A DNA stretch of 64,000 nt from Telmatactis stephensoni (lineage: Eukaryota > Cnidaria > Anthozoa > Actiniaria > Isophelliidae), in contig JALIZF010001506.1 in the NCBI GenBank assembly GCA_029948255.1, positions 186,001 through 250,000 on the forward strand. Direction: 5' to 3'. Below the pieces are notes generated by a model that had not been told where the DNA came from, ran no database searches, and saw nothing but the letters and a program-made list of their open reading frames with translations. A program made the translations under genes and the position numbers. Shown here in pieces: positions 41,801 through 55,300 of the stretch (position 1 is the stretch's first letter; every line of letters begins with the position of its first letter).

Positions 41801-44800
41801 ATATGAGGATATAGGGTGGGAGACTAGTGGAATGTAACGAAGTCGAGGGTTGGTAGTAAGATAGCTCAGTTACTTATATTAAGCATGCGTTTCAATCAGA
41901 GAACACTAGCATATACATACCAGGAATGTCTGAACTGTTTTGTTTTGGTGCCTTTAGTAATTTTCTCCACATAAAATACCATCACATATGAATCCAAATT
42001 CTTAGAGTATTCAATTTGTGATAACAGATATGTTTATAAAAGTACGGGTAATCCAATTGTCTTAAACTTAAAAGTAATTGTCTTTCAATTTCTTCTAATC
42101 TAGACAACTGACGGTGGTCATGCGCTTTTGCTGTCCCATCAAGGTTATGGAAGACGTACTTTAACACGACTAGCTGCTCATGCTGCAGGGTTTAAGGTTT
42201 GTTATCTACAGCATCCCCTTGCTATATGTCATGCACTTTAACACATCTCATTTATTTATTGCTTTTTCTGGGGAGCTGGCTCAGAAAACTTCAGTAACTT
42301 TAGCTCCCCAGCTTCCAGTGTGTTCCAATTTTTTTATTATCATCATGTAAACTTAATCATGTAAATTATATTGTAACTGGACTGATCAATAAAGAGAGAT
42401 TTGATCATATATAGTGGTTTATACGTATCAATCGAATGCAATAGCTTTTCGTTGTTTTTCTTTAGTTAATCGAAGTTCAAACCGCCGCTTTCCAAAGCCA
42501 AGGTGATCTCCGCCAGCAAATCAAAGAAGCAAGCTACGTTGCTGGTCTTCAAGGAAAACCTGTTGTACTGTTTGTACCTGAGGACCAAAACGATGAATTG
42601 TTACAAGATATCTGTACACTCATGCTGGAAGGTGAGTGACGAAAGTCAACATTTCTTTAAGCAGTTCGTTGTAGGTTGGTTTGACATGTTAAACAGTATT
42701 TGCTTCTTCAACGTAGATGTTTTAATATGACATATTGCAATTTCAGACTACTTTGTCTTTTATTCCTGAGAATTGCAAAGGATTTCTCTTGTGCAACTAT
42801 ATACTATATTAATTGTGATAGGACTACTTTGTCTTTTATTTCTGAGAAGTGAAAAGGATTTCTCGTGTGTAACTATATACGAAATTAATTGTGATAAAAA
42901 CTATTGTATCTGATCAGGAACATGCCCTGGACTGTACACAATGAATGAGTTGAACATGATATCGAGCCATCTTCTTCCCGTTGGGCAACGTGGGATCTGG
43001 CGTGCAGATCACCAAGATATAGCTCAAGAACGCTTCTTTCGTCGTGTTAAAACACATTTACACATCGTTGTCTGCATGAAACACCACCCTTTAAACGCCT
43101 CTCATTCACCATCGCAGTCCCAACTCTACCGATTTCCAATATTACTCTCTCGCTGTATGTGTGTCGACATCTATCTCCCATGGCCACACGAGGCTCTTGC
43201 TAGTATAGCTGAAAAACTGATCGATGTTGAAAGTTCTGAGTTCAACTTAGTTCCCTGGAAAGAACGAGACAAAGATGGCAAAGCAAGTGCTATTTGTTCT
43301 ATCATGGCTCACGTGCACTTATCATCGCGATCCATGGCTCAAAAACTTTATGGTGTGAAAGGTCTCAAACTGTACTCACCCGATTCTTACCTGGATTTTG
43401 TGCATCTGTTTAAGAAGTTGTGTGAGCACCTTTGTGTCAAAGAAAAGGTGTGTTGGGTTTTCTTTTATAGTTATCCACTTACCGTTGTTGATAGTAATAC
43501 CGACAATGTGTGAAAGTGTGGTTGGTGGTGAAGGTGAAAACCTGCGGACGAGGAAACTTAGAATATATCGATTTGTTACGAAAATATAAACAACACCAAA
43601 AATCAAAATTCAGTACTTAATAGATAGATTCCATTTCTTCGTGCATCTGTACTCTAATAGATGCACATATGACGTCAAAATCTGATGAGAGCAAGAAGGT
43701 ACGACACGAGACGAAGTCGAGTGGTGTGACTGTTGTTCCTACCACATTTTGACGTCTTCTGTGCATCTATTAGAGTAATGACTCACAGAAAAATGGAATC
43801 TATTTTTAAATAGTGACCATCGAAACATTTCAACCTATCAGAGCGCGCGTAATACTCAATGACGTCATTTATGCGTGTGTACTGTATTACACACGGCTCT
43901 TGACCAATTAGAACGCGCGTAATATACCCAATTATTATATCAAACTAGATAGCAACAACTGTCTGTAGTTATAAGTGACTATGAAGCGAAAGTTGTGTTT
44001 GTGTAGTTATAAAATCGTATGAATACAAGATTCTAAAGTCTTTGGCCTCTAGGGTTGAAAATTTACAAGCCCTTGTGGCTGTGCCATTTGACAAAATAAC
44101 AAATTGGTATAATGACGTCATTAATAGAATATCGTTACATTATGACGCATAGTTAGAAATGCTTTTGTCCTTGAAAATAATCATTACTCGGCATTTTCCA
44201 CTAAACACGAGCAATTGCCTAAAACGTTTTGATGCCACTCTGAAGGCTGCAAATTTCAAACCTAGATGTTCTAACCTTAAGCACATTCTCCACTCATCGT
44301 AGAAAGCACTCGCTGCGATCATTTTTACTCGCTGCGAAATTTTGAACAATAAATTTTATTCCAAACGAGTACTCGCTGGCTCGCTGCGAGTAATTTCTGC
44401 GATGAGTGGAGAATGGCCTTTAGATTGGTGTATTTCAAGAAATTTATTTTTTTTATTTCGCACAAGTGGCAGTTTAATGCTATTAAAGTATAATTGTAGG
44501 ATGAGTATCGAACTTGTCGGCATTAACTTGACTTTTTCTTTTAAATAGACCAAGATTTCTCGTCTAAAGAATGGAATTATTCGAATGGAAGAAGCCAATG
44601 ACACCATAGAGCAAATGAACAGTGAACTAGCAGAGCTGGCACCACTCTGTGAAGAGGCACACAATGCTGTGAAGCAATGTCACAACAGTGTTGAGGCAAG
44701 CCAGAAAGAATACCAGGAACAAAAGGAAGCATGTAAACAGCAGGAATTGGAGATAGAAGAACTTCAGGGACCTGTACAGAAGTTAAAGAAAGAAACTAGT

Positions 44801-47800
44801 GAGGAGTTTGGCAAGGTGAGTAAAAAAAAGAAAAAATTACTTTTTAATGTTGTACGTTCGTTCGTTCGTTCGTTCGTTCATTCATTTGTTTATTTATTCG
44901 TTTTTCACTTCCGCTCTTCACCCAACCCCTTTTTTCCCAAACGTGCCGTTTCCCGTTTCTATATTTCATGGCACTTACTCTCCACTTACTCCCACACCAG
45001 GTTCAATATCTGTTGTCAACAGTTGCTGTACGATGTTGATCCTTATGTCATGGGCTTTATGTATTTATGTATTGTTACCAACAGTTGTTGTACGATGTTG
45101 GTCCTTATGTCATGGGCTTTATGTAATTATGTATTGTTGCCAACAGTTGTTGTACGATGTTGATCCTTATGTCATGGGCTTTATGTATTTATGTATTGTT
45201 ACCAACAGTTGTTGAACGATGTTGATCCTTATGTCATGGGCTTTATGTATTTATGTATTGTTGCCAACAGTTGTTGTACGATGTTGATCCTTATGTCATG
45301 GGCTTTATGTATTTATGTATTGTTGCCAACAGTTGCTGTACGATGTTGATCCTTATGTCATGGGCTTTATGTATTTATGTATTGTTGCCAACAGTTGTTG
45401 TACGATGTTGATCCCTATGTCATGGGCTTTATGTATTTATGTATTGTTGCCAACAGTTGTTGTACGATGTTGATCCTTATGTCATTGGCTTTATGTATTT
45501 ATGTATTGTTGCCAACAGTTGTTGTACGATGTTGATCCTTATGTCATGGGCTTTATGTATTTATGTATTGTTGCCAACAGTTGTTGTACGATGTTGATCC
45601 TTATGTCATTGGCTTTATGTATTTATGTATTGTTGCCAACAGTTGTTGAACGATGTTGATCCTTATGTCATGGGCTTTATGTATTTATGTATTGTTGCCA
45701 ACAGTTGTTGTACGATGTTGATCCTTATGTCATGGGCTTTATGTATTTATGTATTGTTGCCAACAGTTGTTGTACGATGTTGATCCTTATGTCATTGGCT
45801 TTATGTATTTATGTATTGTTGCCAACAGTTGTTGAACGATGTTGATCCTTATGTCATGGGCTTTATGTATTTATGTATTGTTGCCAACAGTTGTTGTACG
45901 ATGTTGATCCTTATGTCATGGGCTTTATGTATTTCTAGGTCAGTCCTCTCTTTGCTGCTGCATGTCATGCAATCAACACCTTAGATGTCCACGATGTTGA
46001 AGAGATACGATCCTATCGAATTCCACCTTTACTAGTAGAACTCGTTGTCAGTTCCATCTGTTTACTCTTTAAAAAAGAAGAAACGTACGTAAAATATTAC
46101 CACTATTTCTGCAATAGAGCAGTTTTCGTATGAGTGTGAAACGGACCACGTTGTGCTTTGTCCGTGTCATTGCTGTGATGTCTATAAAAACATTCGAAAT
46201 TCCTGCTGTAACCGTGCGGTGCGGTGCGCTTACCGTGCCGATTTCACGGTCATACGAAAACAGCTCCAGTGGTTGTGGCGGTGAGGAATAATGATGATGA
46301 TGGTGATGGTAATGATGATGATGGTGATGTTCGATTGTGCTGATGACGATATTGTTTGTATAGGTTATGTTAATGATGCGTCGATAATGCGTAGTTGTGG
46401 TAAATGGTGTTGGTGACGATTAAAATGATGATGATGATGAAGTAGTGATTATGCAGCTAAATAATTGCACGATTTTATTCTGATTTATAGGTGGAACGAA
46501 GCCAAGTTACTTTTGAATCAAAACAATTTCTTCAAAGATTTGGAATTTTACAACATGAAGGCCATGCCTGATTCCATGTTTCAAAAACTGAAAGTCTACT
46601 ATAAGAACCCATCATTCAGGCCAGAGATAGTGAAAGCTGGTAGTACTGCTGCTGGATCATTGTGTATGTGGGTCAGGGCTGTCCATGATTACTGTGTTGT
46701 TTATAGAGCACTGAAACCGAAGCGAAAGAATTTGAAAAAAGCCGAAGCGGCATTGGAAAAGGTGAGCTGATTGTTTTTCCTAGTTTCTCTCTACTTCTGT
46801 TGGTCTGTCTGTCTGTCGGTCAGTCTGCCTGGCCCGCTTGACTGGAAATTAGTGAACGCAAATAGCCGCTGAATGAAGTCATTGAGACGGGCGTAGGGTA
46901 CTTGAGGGCTGTGGCAGGGTTACCTTGGTTACCTCCACGAGGGATTTGATTGGCAAAACAGTTTTTCTGTTTCAGCACCTAGCTCCAAGCTATTCTGGCG
47001 AGGATGAGTTTAACTATAATTTGTTGAAAGGATAGCGTTATCCAGGCCCGGTGTACCTGAGAAAAGCAAATAGTGTTGACTTGAATATCACTCCTTTTTT
47101 CTAGGGGAAGACAATCCTTGGAGAACGAAGAATCCGCTGTAATGATATTAAGAAAGAACTGGAAGAAAAGATTCAAGCATACAAAGACAGTGTAAAGCAC
47201 TTGAAAAACACCGAGAAAAAGATCCAGGTTTGTTAGCGTTAATAGTACTTGATTGGGGATTTACTGATTATCAAAACCCCACCAGCCAAATAGAAAACAG
47301 CTGGCAACAAATTTTACATTTTACATACAATTTAGATTTTACATACAATTTACATTTTACATACAATTTACATTTTACATACAATTTTACAAGCAGGAGA
47401 AAGATTAGATTAGTGTGTAATTGCACGGTTTAACTAGAGACCTTGTTTCAACTTCTGTTTAATCTGTTTAGTTTGATCATTGTAGCTTTCAGTACTTGAT
47501 GGGTAGTGGGCACACTTTCGCTGGAAAATTACTTCCGTATAAAGGGGTTGCTCCTTTACCTTATGGTTGTTCATTCATTACTCTGCAACAGAATGGTTAT
47601 AGCTTGACACCTTTCTAGCTTTTCAATATTTTTCGGTGCTACCAACGTTTCTTTTAGTCTTAACTTTTAAAACAATTTCGAGAAAATGAAGAGCGACGTA
47701 CATGGTGGCGCGACCATTGCTTCATTTTTCATGCAGAAATCTTAATTTTGGTTTTCTTTGGTCGTTTCCAGACTATTGAAGGTCGCAAGGCACGTGCACT

Positions 47801-50800
47801 AAACCTTTTCAACAACATGACCGACTATTATGAATCTTGGAAGACGACATTGACTGAATCTGAACAAAACTTATCAACGTCGCCTGGGGATGCCCTTATA
47901 GCGGCTGCATGCGTTTGTTACCTTGGTGCACTGAATCAGAACGCTCGAGAAGAACTCTTTCATGATTGGTTAAGAGTGTGTGATGGAACGAAACGAGAGT
48001 TGCCCAACAAAGGAGCAAGTTTGGCTTCAATGATTCTTAGAAATCCTGATATTCCTCGTGCGCAATTAGAAGACGAAAAGCCAGGGAAGTCAAGGCAGCC
48101 AGCCTTGTCGTCCACTGTTTGTAGCAGCACAGTTCTAGTGCGAGAGAATATATCGTTGGCCTCTCTGTTAGCTGAGAAAGATGAACTAGGGGAATGGATG
48201 AAGAAAGATCTTCCAATTAATGAACATGCGTTACAGAATGCCGTGATTATGCGCACGTGTTTTGACCGCACCCATTGCTGGCCATTGTTAATTGATCCTC
48301 ATGGACAGGCAGAGATGTGGGTGCGTGCAATTATAGAAGGTAAGAGGATATTTATTGAGCAATTATGAGTGGGAAACGACCGGTTGGCTCAGTTGGTTGA
48401 GCATCGGTCTTCAGTGCGGAAGATTGGGTTCGATTCCCCGGGCGGATGTAATTACATCTGCAAATGGTTAGACTTTCACGTCTTCTCCGCGGATAAGGAC
48501 GTTAAATATTAGGCCCCATGATTGAAATACATTGTGTATTCTACTGTACTGACACCTAAAACATCTACCGATATCACTACTCGATCCAAATCTCATCCCT
48601 TGTTGGAAGTGATTGATATATATTCTATATTCTACTGTAGTGACACCTAAAACATCTACCGATATCACTACTCGATCCAAATCTCATCCCTTGTTGGAAG
48701 TGATTGATATATATTCTGTATTCTACGGTACTGACACCTAAAACATCTACCGATATCACTACTCGATCAAAATCTTATCCCTGGTTTAGAAGTGATTGAT
48801 ATACATTCTGTATTCCACTGTAGTGACACCTAAAACATCTACCGATATCACTACTCGACCCAAGTCTCGTGCTTCAGCACACAGTGGGTCTTCCCGTGCG
48901 CCGACTCCACTAGATTACCAAGAACTTGAAGGAGAAGACGAAGAGGCGAGTTCCACAGGCGAACTCTCTAGAAAAGATTCACTTGCTTCTGATGGTAAGA
49001 ATTCAGCCTATTTAGGAGAGACAAAAAAGGATATAATGATGTAGAAATTTCGATTTTCAACAAATTTCCTCATTTTTTCAACATGTTTCCAACTATAGGA
49101 ACAGTGAAAAATTTCCAGTGAGAACAGAAGGGTGTACATTTAAGTAAAAGGCTCTCTTAGTTACTCGGCGGATAAAACCGACTGAATCATAATATGCAGT
49201 TTTTGTTCAATGTCACATTCTCAGTCGAAAGCCCGCCGAGTGAACACTCAAACAAACGTGTTGTTTGGATTGAAGAAACCGTTATCTATATCTATAGCCT
49301 AATATAAAGGATAGTAGCCTCTTCCGCAGGTAACTCATTCCTTGGGCTTCCTGTGGTCCCAGAAAGCTGAGGGAAACTACCTCTCCTTAGTCTTCCTCTT
49401 CTTTTACACTTTTTCTACACAGGAAGCCCAGAATACCCAAAGAGATGCCTGCGGAGGTGGCTATGTGGATAATACTGTTTGTTATTTCTGTACAGCCGAA
49501 GCCAAATGTGTCATGTTTGTTGTTATTTTAGTTATTTTCATTACCAAAAAAGCACCTCGTGTGAACAATTTGATCTTCCTTATTATTTCAATGACTATTG
49601 AATTATTACTAAATATAATCTTTTGATATTGTTTATTCTCACTAGTCGATGACCAAAGTATTGTATTCAGTGGTCGTGAAACATCGCCAGATCAAAGTAT
49701 TGACGCATCTGACAAGGCTTTCAAAGAAAGGCTAGCTAAGGAAATGGGAATACAGGTAGCAAATAATGTTTTATTTTCTTCCACAATGTCTAAATACAAA
49801 TACGATTTACAAAATTAATTTATACAAATTAACGTTTTTTCAGATTCAATCTCCTGACATTCCATCTATCAGCACTGCCACTCCAAACTTGGAAGTAAAC
49901 GAAGGCCAGATCTTAGTTATCTCTGCAGATGATTCACAAATAGGTAACATAGTAAGATATATGTGATGAATAATGTATCAAACTGAAGTAATCCTTTATT
50001 TTGGATTAGAGAAAAGGTTTGCACGAAATCAAGAATGATTGAGTACAAACTGGGAATACTTTTCGCAGTTCCAAGCACGTATTTATATTTCAAGAGCATC
50101 CTCAAACAACATATTTTGTTGGATTTGTTGTTTTACATTATTTCCAACCTTTTTCCTATTTTCAGTGAGTAAAATCCGAGCAGCAGTCATCTCTGGAATA
50201 GTGGTACTGATAACCAACATGGAACGTAGGCGATTTAGCAAGAAACTTCAGCTCCTCTTATCACGACAAACCTTCACCGATGACCAAAATGTAACAAAGA
50301 TTACTATTGGGAAATCAACAGTCTCGTATCATCCTTCATTCCGTTTATTCCTTAGTTCATCCGTTCCTCTCTACATGCCTGGTGAGGGTCTTGTGCCTCT
50401 GCCCTTGTCCAAGACCTGTGTTATTGATATGACACTGAGCCAAGAGGGAATTGCCAATTGTTTATTGACGGAAACTGTGACTCTTGAGGCGACCTGAATA
50501 CGAAGGTCAGAAACGATCTTTGGAAAGAGACTTGACTCTTCACCAGCAGCAAATACTAACAGCACAGGTATGCATTGTTATAAGTGTAACTGTCTTAACA
50601 ACATTGTAAGTCAGCTGGGGCAGACGTCTTTGAAAGACTACTTCCGATAGCAGAACCGTCTCCAGGAACTCCCATGGCTATTGCTAAGTTTCATCTGGCG
50701 AATTTTTGCCAGCTGATTAGTTGAGAGCACATGGTGGTCAATGTTTTAATCAATCACGCCGAGCATGCGCAGTAGCATAGTTTAACAATGTTCGAGTGAG

Positions 50801-52264
50801 TGACACATTTGCATATTTCGACCCCTCACTATAACTCGTGGATTTGCAATCCACGAGTTAAAAACGACCATTTGATGCAGATAATAAGATTCATTGACAA
50901 TTTGACACCCAGCAGTTCCAATTTCATTAGTTGATGTGTTCAACTGCACCCTATCTATGGCCAGTAAAGGACCGGTTTATTTTCCAACACAAACCCCCAA
51001 CTCATATAAAAGATTATGGCAAGAATGTTTTTGACGTAAATCTATTTCACTATTTCTATTTTCAGGTTTTTGTCTTAGACAAAGTGCTGCAGTTGAACAC
51101 GGCATTACTCAAAGACCCCAACATGTTGTCCAATGTCCATAAAAGTCAAGACGTCATCACGACTGCTAGGAACCGCTACGAAGAGGCTCTGGTAATTATT
51201 ATTCGAAATAGATTCATGCGTGATTGTTTTTCATTATGATAGGGAACTCAAGTCACCAAAAACGACGATACGCGAACGTTACGCGTGCGTTCTTTTTCGT
51301 TCGCGCGCCGTCATCGTTGTGGTTTACGTCAGTTGAGGCTTTCTCACGTTCTAAAATTTCGACGATGACGTCCCGCGCATGAAAAAAACGTACGCGTGAT
51401 TTCCGTGTCGTTGTTGCTTTTGGTTGCAGCAAGATCCCTAATATCAATTCAGTAACATGAAACTCGGGCACGAAATTGAGCAAATCACCAAACTGTATTC
51501 TTGAATTTGTTTGTAGACAATGACGAAAAGCGTTCAGGAAAAGCGTGATGACTTTTTACCTGTTGCTCGCTATGGTGCTATGTTGTATATGATCATCTGT
51601 CAAATGCACAAGGTTCAGCCGCTTTACTACCACGTTACTCTAGATTCGTACTTAAAAGTCTTTAGAGAGACCATATACATTAGAAAGAGAAATAAGAAGA
51701 GTCTTGGCTCGCCCGCTGCAAGAGCTGCTGAGTTGATTTCCGCGTTGTCACGAATGGTCTATACAAGAATATCCTGGGGATTATTTCTTGGTACGTTTAG
51801 AAATTTTGTCGTACTATAAACTGATATCATAGAAGGTGCACACTGACCACACGTAAGAAATAATCAGCCTAGTCCCCAGGCTTTCCCTTATCACAGCGCT
51901 CGCCCCAGGACTCGCTCTTGCTCCGTGCTCGTAGAAGACGCTTGGGGAATAGGCTGAGAAATAATCTATCAAACAAGAGTATTCTTCTGAAAAGATTCTC
52001 TAAAGAGTACCCTTATGTATCCGTGGGCGTGTGAAAAATCAGGCTTGCTATTAAGTTCTTCTTATTTATAGCTTCACCAAATCTTTCCTTTTGTATTCAC
52101 ACAAACCTTTTGCAAGTGCATCTTCCCAAATAAGAGTTTTTGATATATTTTTTCCTCATCTGTAGTTTTTTCCTTGTTTTCATGAACATTAATCTTTTGT
52201 TGTGTGCCACCCTCCCGAGGAGTTTCTCAAGAATATTTTTTTTCTCATTTGTAAATTGATTTCT

Positions 52265-52300
<36 letters not shown>

Positions 52301-55300
52301 TCAGTGTTGTTTTTTTTTGTTTTGTTTTTGTTTTGTATAATACTATAGTGTATCATCGCTAAAAAGAGTTTCTCAAGGATGATGTTTTTCTCCATAGGTG
52401 ACAATCTTCTCTTTCCATTTCTCATCTCCGTTGAGAAGCTTTTGAACCAAGGTGGCATCACAGAGGACGAATGGAAACTGTTTATATTTCGTCCTCCATT
52501 AACTGAAGACCTTACTACTGGAGAAAAGGACCCTGATAAACCTTCATGGATCACCAATGAAGTAAGTATCGATGGGAACTAGCAGTCAGTGTACTTAGCT
52601 TGTATAGGCTGCGTCGATAGATCGGTAAAGCCTGGTTCACCCTAGAACAATTTCCCCTTCAAAACTAAATGTAACAATAAACATGAGCTCTTTGACAGCG
52701 ATTTACTATTCACTCGGCCGAAAGATAATTTAATGATATGCTTTCTTTCTTTCCATAGGCCTGGCTTTTTGTTGATTTCTTAGAATTGCTGCCAAATCTA
52801 AAAAGCCTTAGAAAGTCACTATTCGACTACTCTGATGAATGGAGAGAATACTTTCTGGTAAGCTACCAATCACCTTAAGGTCTGGGCACACCATGAACCT
52901 TTCTGCGGCAACACATTTGCACTGTGCGTTCACCACTCGAACCTAAACCTTTTTCGTGCAAAGTTACGCACGTTGGCGCAGAAAAAACGTTGCCTCATCT
53001 GTCCGGGCCCCTGTCCGGCCTTCTTGTTTCCAATGATATTGCTGGTTTTATTGCCAACATAACTTTCTGCGGCAACACATTTGCACTGTGTGTTCACCAC
53101 TCGATCCTAAACCTTTTGCGTGGAACGTTGCGCACGTTGGCGCAGAAAAAACGTTGCCTCATCTGTCCGGGCCCCTGTCCGGGCCTTCTTGTCTCCAATG
53201 ATATTGCTGCTTTTATTGCCAACATAACTTTCTGCGGCAACACATTTGCACTGTGTGTTCACCACTCGACCCTAAACCTTTTGCGTGCAACGTTGTGCAC
53301 ATTGGTACAGAAAAAGTTGCATCAAGTGTCCGGGCCCCTGTAATATTGCTTCATGTCCCCAATAATATTGATGCTTTTATTGCTAACATAACTACCCCTT
53401 GACTATTCTAGTTGCCTCCAGTGTTGCTTGCCAATACGCCAGGAGATCTTCCCCCATTGACTGTTTTCCAAAAGGCGTTACTATGGAAAGTATTCCGAGA
53501 AGATCAGGTACCACAAACCACTATAATGAAGCCCAGAATATCACTTCAGTTGTCTCTTGTCATTTTAGACCCTGACTTTATAGGGAGTTGTCCCTGATAG
53601 CTGGGATAACTCTTTTGTTTCTTTTTCCCTTGGGTAACTAAAAACAAAAGAGTTATCCTGGCTACCAGGGACAACTCGCCTTCATATAAACAGCTAGCTC
53701 TTAAGACACGTTGTCTACAGGTGTTTGTTATAATTTAATTTGACTTTGTCGATGCAGATGCACCAAATATGCCAAGACCTTGTTCTGTACATCCTGGGTG
53801 CTACCATGGTTCATCCTGTGGAATACGACATGCATCAAGTTTATACTGTTTGTAACAATGCTACTCCCCTTGTGTTTTTAATGCCTTCGCCCGAGGCATT
53901 GGCTAATGGGGCTTCGATCTCTCTAAAAGGTGAGATTTCCTCCGAGGTCTGGCTGACTGGTCCTGTTTACATACTAATGCTGTTTTATTCATTATTCTAA
54001 AATTCACTAGATCCTTACGACGACATCTTAATTTAGCACAAATTCACAACAAAGGCACGTCTATAATCACAGTAAGTCTTGGAGAGACCAACAGTATGGT
54101 GCAGGCATTGGATGCAGTACGTCGTGGTATGGACTGTGGTTACTGGGTAGTGATTAACAATGCTGACTTAGCTGATGAATGGCCTGCAGAATTTATTGAA
54201 ACTTTACAGGTAAATACCATAGCTGTGCTTGTTCATTCAGATTTGATGAAATGCTTTTCTGTTATACCTTTTTTGCTGATGAGCTTTTACTTTGATTTCT
54301 CTTTCGTTGGGTTTGCCTCAGGGTACTCTGACGAAAAGCTTGAATTCTTACACAGGGAGCCCACAGTCATAGCTTGAAACAGCTCTATAAATTAAATCGT
54401 ACTGAACTAGTGTTTTGAGCCTTGTTTTGGCCACAAGGCCCCGGTCGCATATGTTTGATTTTTATTTACTTTATGACCAAAATCTGTCAACGAGTGACAT
54501 TTTCATTTGCGACCAGCACTTTTTCAGACTGCAAAAATTTTCAAAATCTCCCAAGAGTTCAAAGGTACCGAAGAGTATGGTTGGGCTGGTAGATTTTTGT
54601 AAACTTTATTTGTTTTTTTAGATTTCAGCTTATTGGATTAGCGTTGGGAGCAGTTTCGTATCGCTTGTGTTAAGTTATTAGTTCCTTGGAATTCATCATT
54701 TGAATTTAAACCAATCCGGTGACGGTTTAAATGGTAATCCAATAAGGTGAAATCCAAAGAACTAATAACGTAACACAAGCGAGGCAAAACCACTCCTAAC
54801 GCTAATCCAATAAGCTGAAATCTAATAAAACAAAGTGTAACACAACAGAGATCAAAATAAGACTCAAAACACCAGCTGCGATTTTATTTATGAACACTGT
54901 TTCAACCTTTGACTGTGGGCTCCCTGTGCTTCTTATTTACAACGCAGTTTTCTGTGTTTGTCAACATTATACTTTATTGCTACTTTATTCTAGGTAATAA
55001 CTAGTAATGCACCAGTACTGGATGGAAGCGACGAAGACGAAGCATGCTCAGTATGGACAGAAGATCCTGACTTACGAAGCTTACAGTCAAGACCCCTCAG
55101 TGTTGTACATCCCGAGTTTAGATTGTTCTTGACGACACGTGTTGGTTCAGGAAGACCTTTACCTGCTGTACTGATACAACGCGGGCTCAAATTAGCTTGC
55201 GAATCAAAGTCAGATGGCCGTGCAACTGTCAAGCAGGCTTTTGAAGTCGAAGCTTGCGATATTCAAAGTTGGACAAGCTATTGGAAGCAGCCATTCACTG

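Larger units (their letters stand above)
39532..43447 (+). other. DNHD1: DNHD1 exons 35-40: acidic insertion and AAA4
   Basis: Exons 39532-39789, 40637-40893, 41279-41608, 42104-42196, 42466-42631, 42918-43447. Exons 35 and 36 (about 172 codons) encode a Glu/Asp/Val-rich, low-complexity region without dynein similarity, placed between AAA3 and AAA4. Exon 37 resumes with VTFGIILDEDKEQY and REALCHAARISRAL. Exon 38 has the AAA4 P-loop position LLLSHQGYGRRTLTRLAAHA; the first Gly of the G-x-x-G-x-G-[RK] pattern is replaced, so nucleotide binding is doubtful. Exon 40 has FPILLSRCMCVDIYLPWPHE, the block before the stalk. Confidence 0.83.
44549..48339 (+). other. DNHD1: DNHD1 exons 41-45: stalk, microtubule-binding tip and start of AAA5
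   Basis: Exons 44549-44815, 45939-46084, 46491-46761, 47105-47227, 47772-48339. Exon 41 is a long heptad-rich coiled coil (stalk CC1, rich in E, Q, K and A). Exons 42-43 encode the tip, including the family-like CMWVRAVHDYCVVYRAL. Exons 43-45 return as CC2 (KRKNLKKAEAALEKG, then about 60 charged residues). Exon 45 then enters AAA5 with GDALIAAACVCYLGALNQNAR and the LPINEHALQNAVIM...CWPLLIDPHGQAEMW block, equivalent to the R-W-P-L-[ML]-I-D-P-Q motif. The stalk looks complete, so microtubule contact is possible even if the motor is inactive. Confidence 0.87.

Noticed and set aside
44847..45215. Apparent repeat protein with a period of about 20 residues
   Set aside because: It is the 62-bp minisatellite read in rotating frames; the unit is not a multiple of three and lies in an intron.
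45013..45938. CRISPR-like array of regular repeats
   Set aside because: The units are directly adjacent without spacers and lie in a eukaryotic intron.
48376..48440. tRNA gene candidate
   Set aside because: Boxes A and B are good, but no acceptor stem closes and a SINE body follows that is shared with another locus.
52924..53343. 139-codon frame containing repeated Cys-rich blocks
   Set aside because: It reads across the three-copy intronic repeat and does not fit dynein phases on either side.
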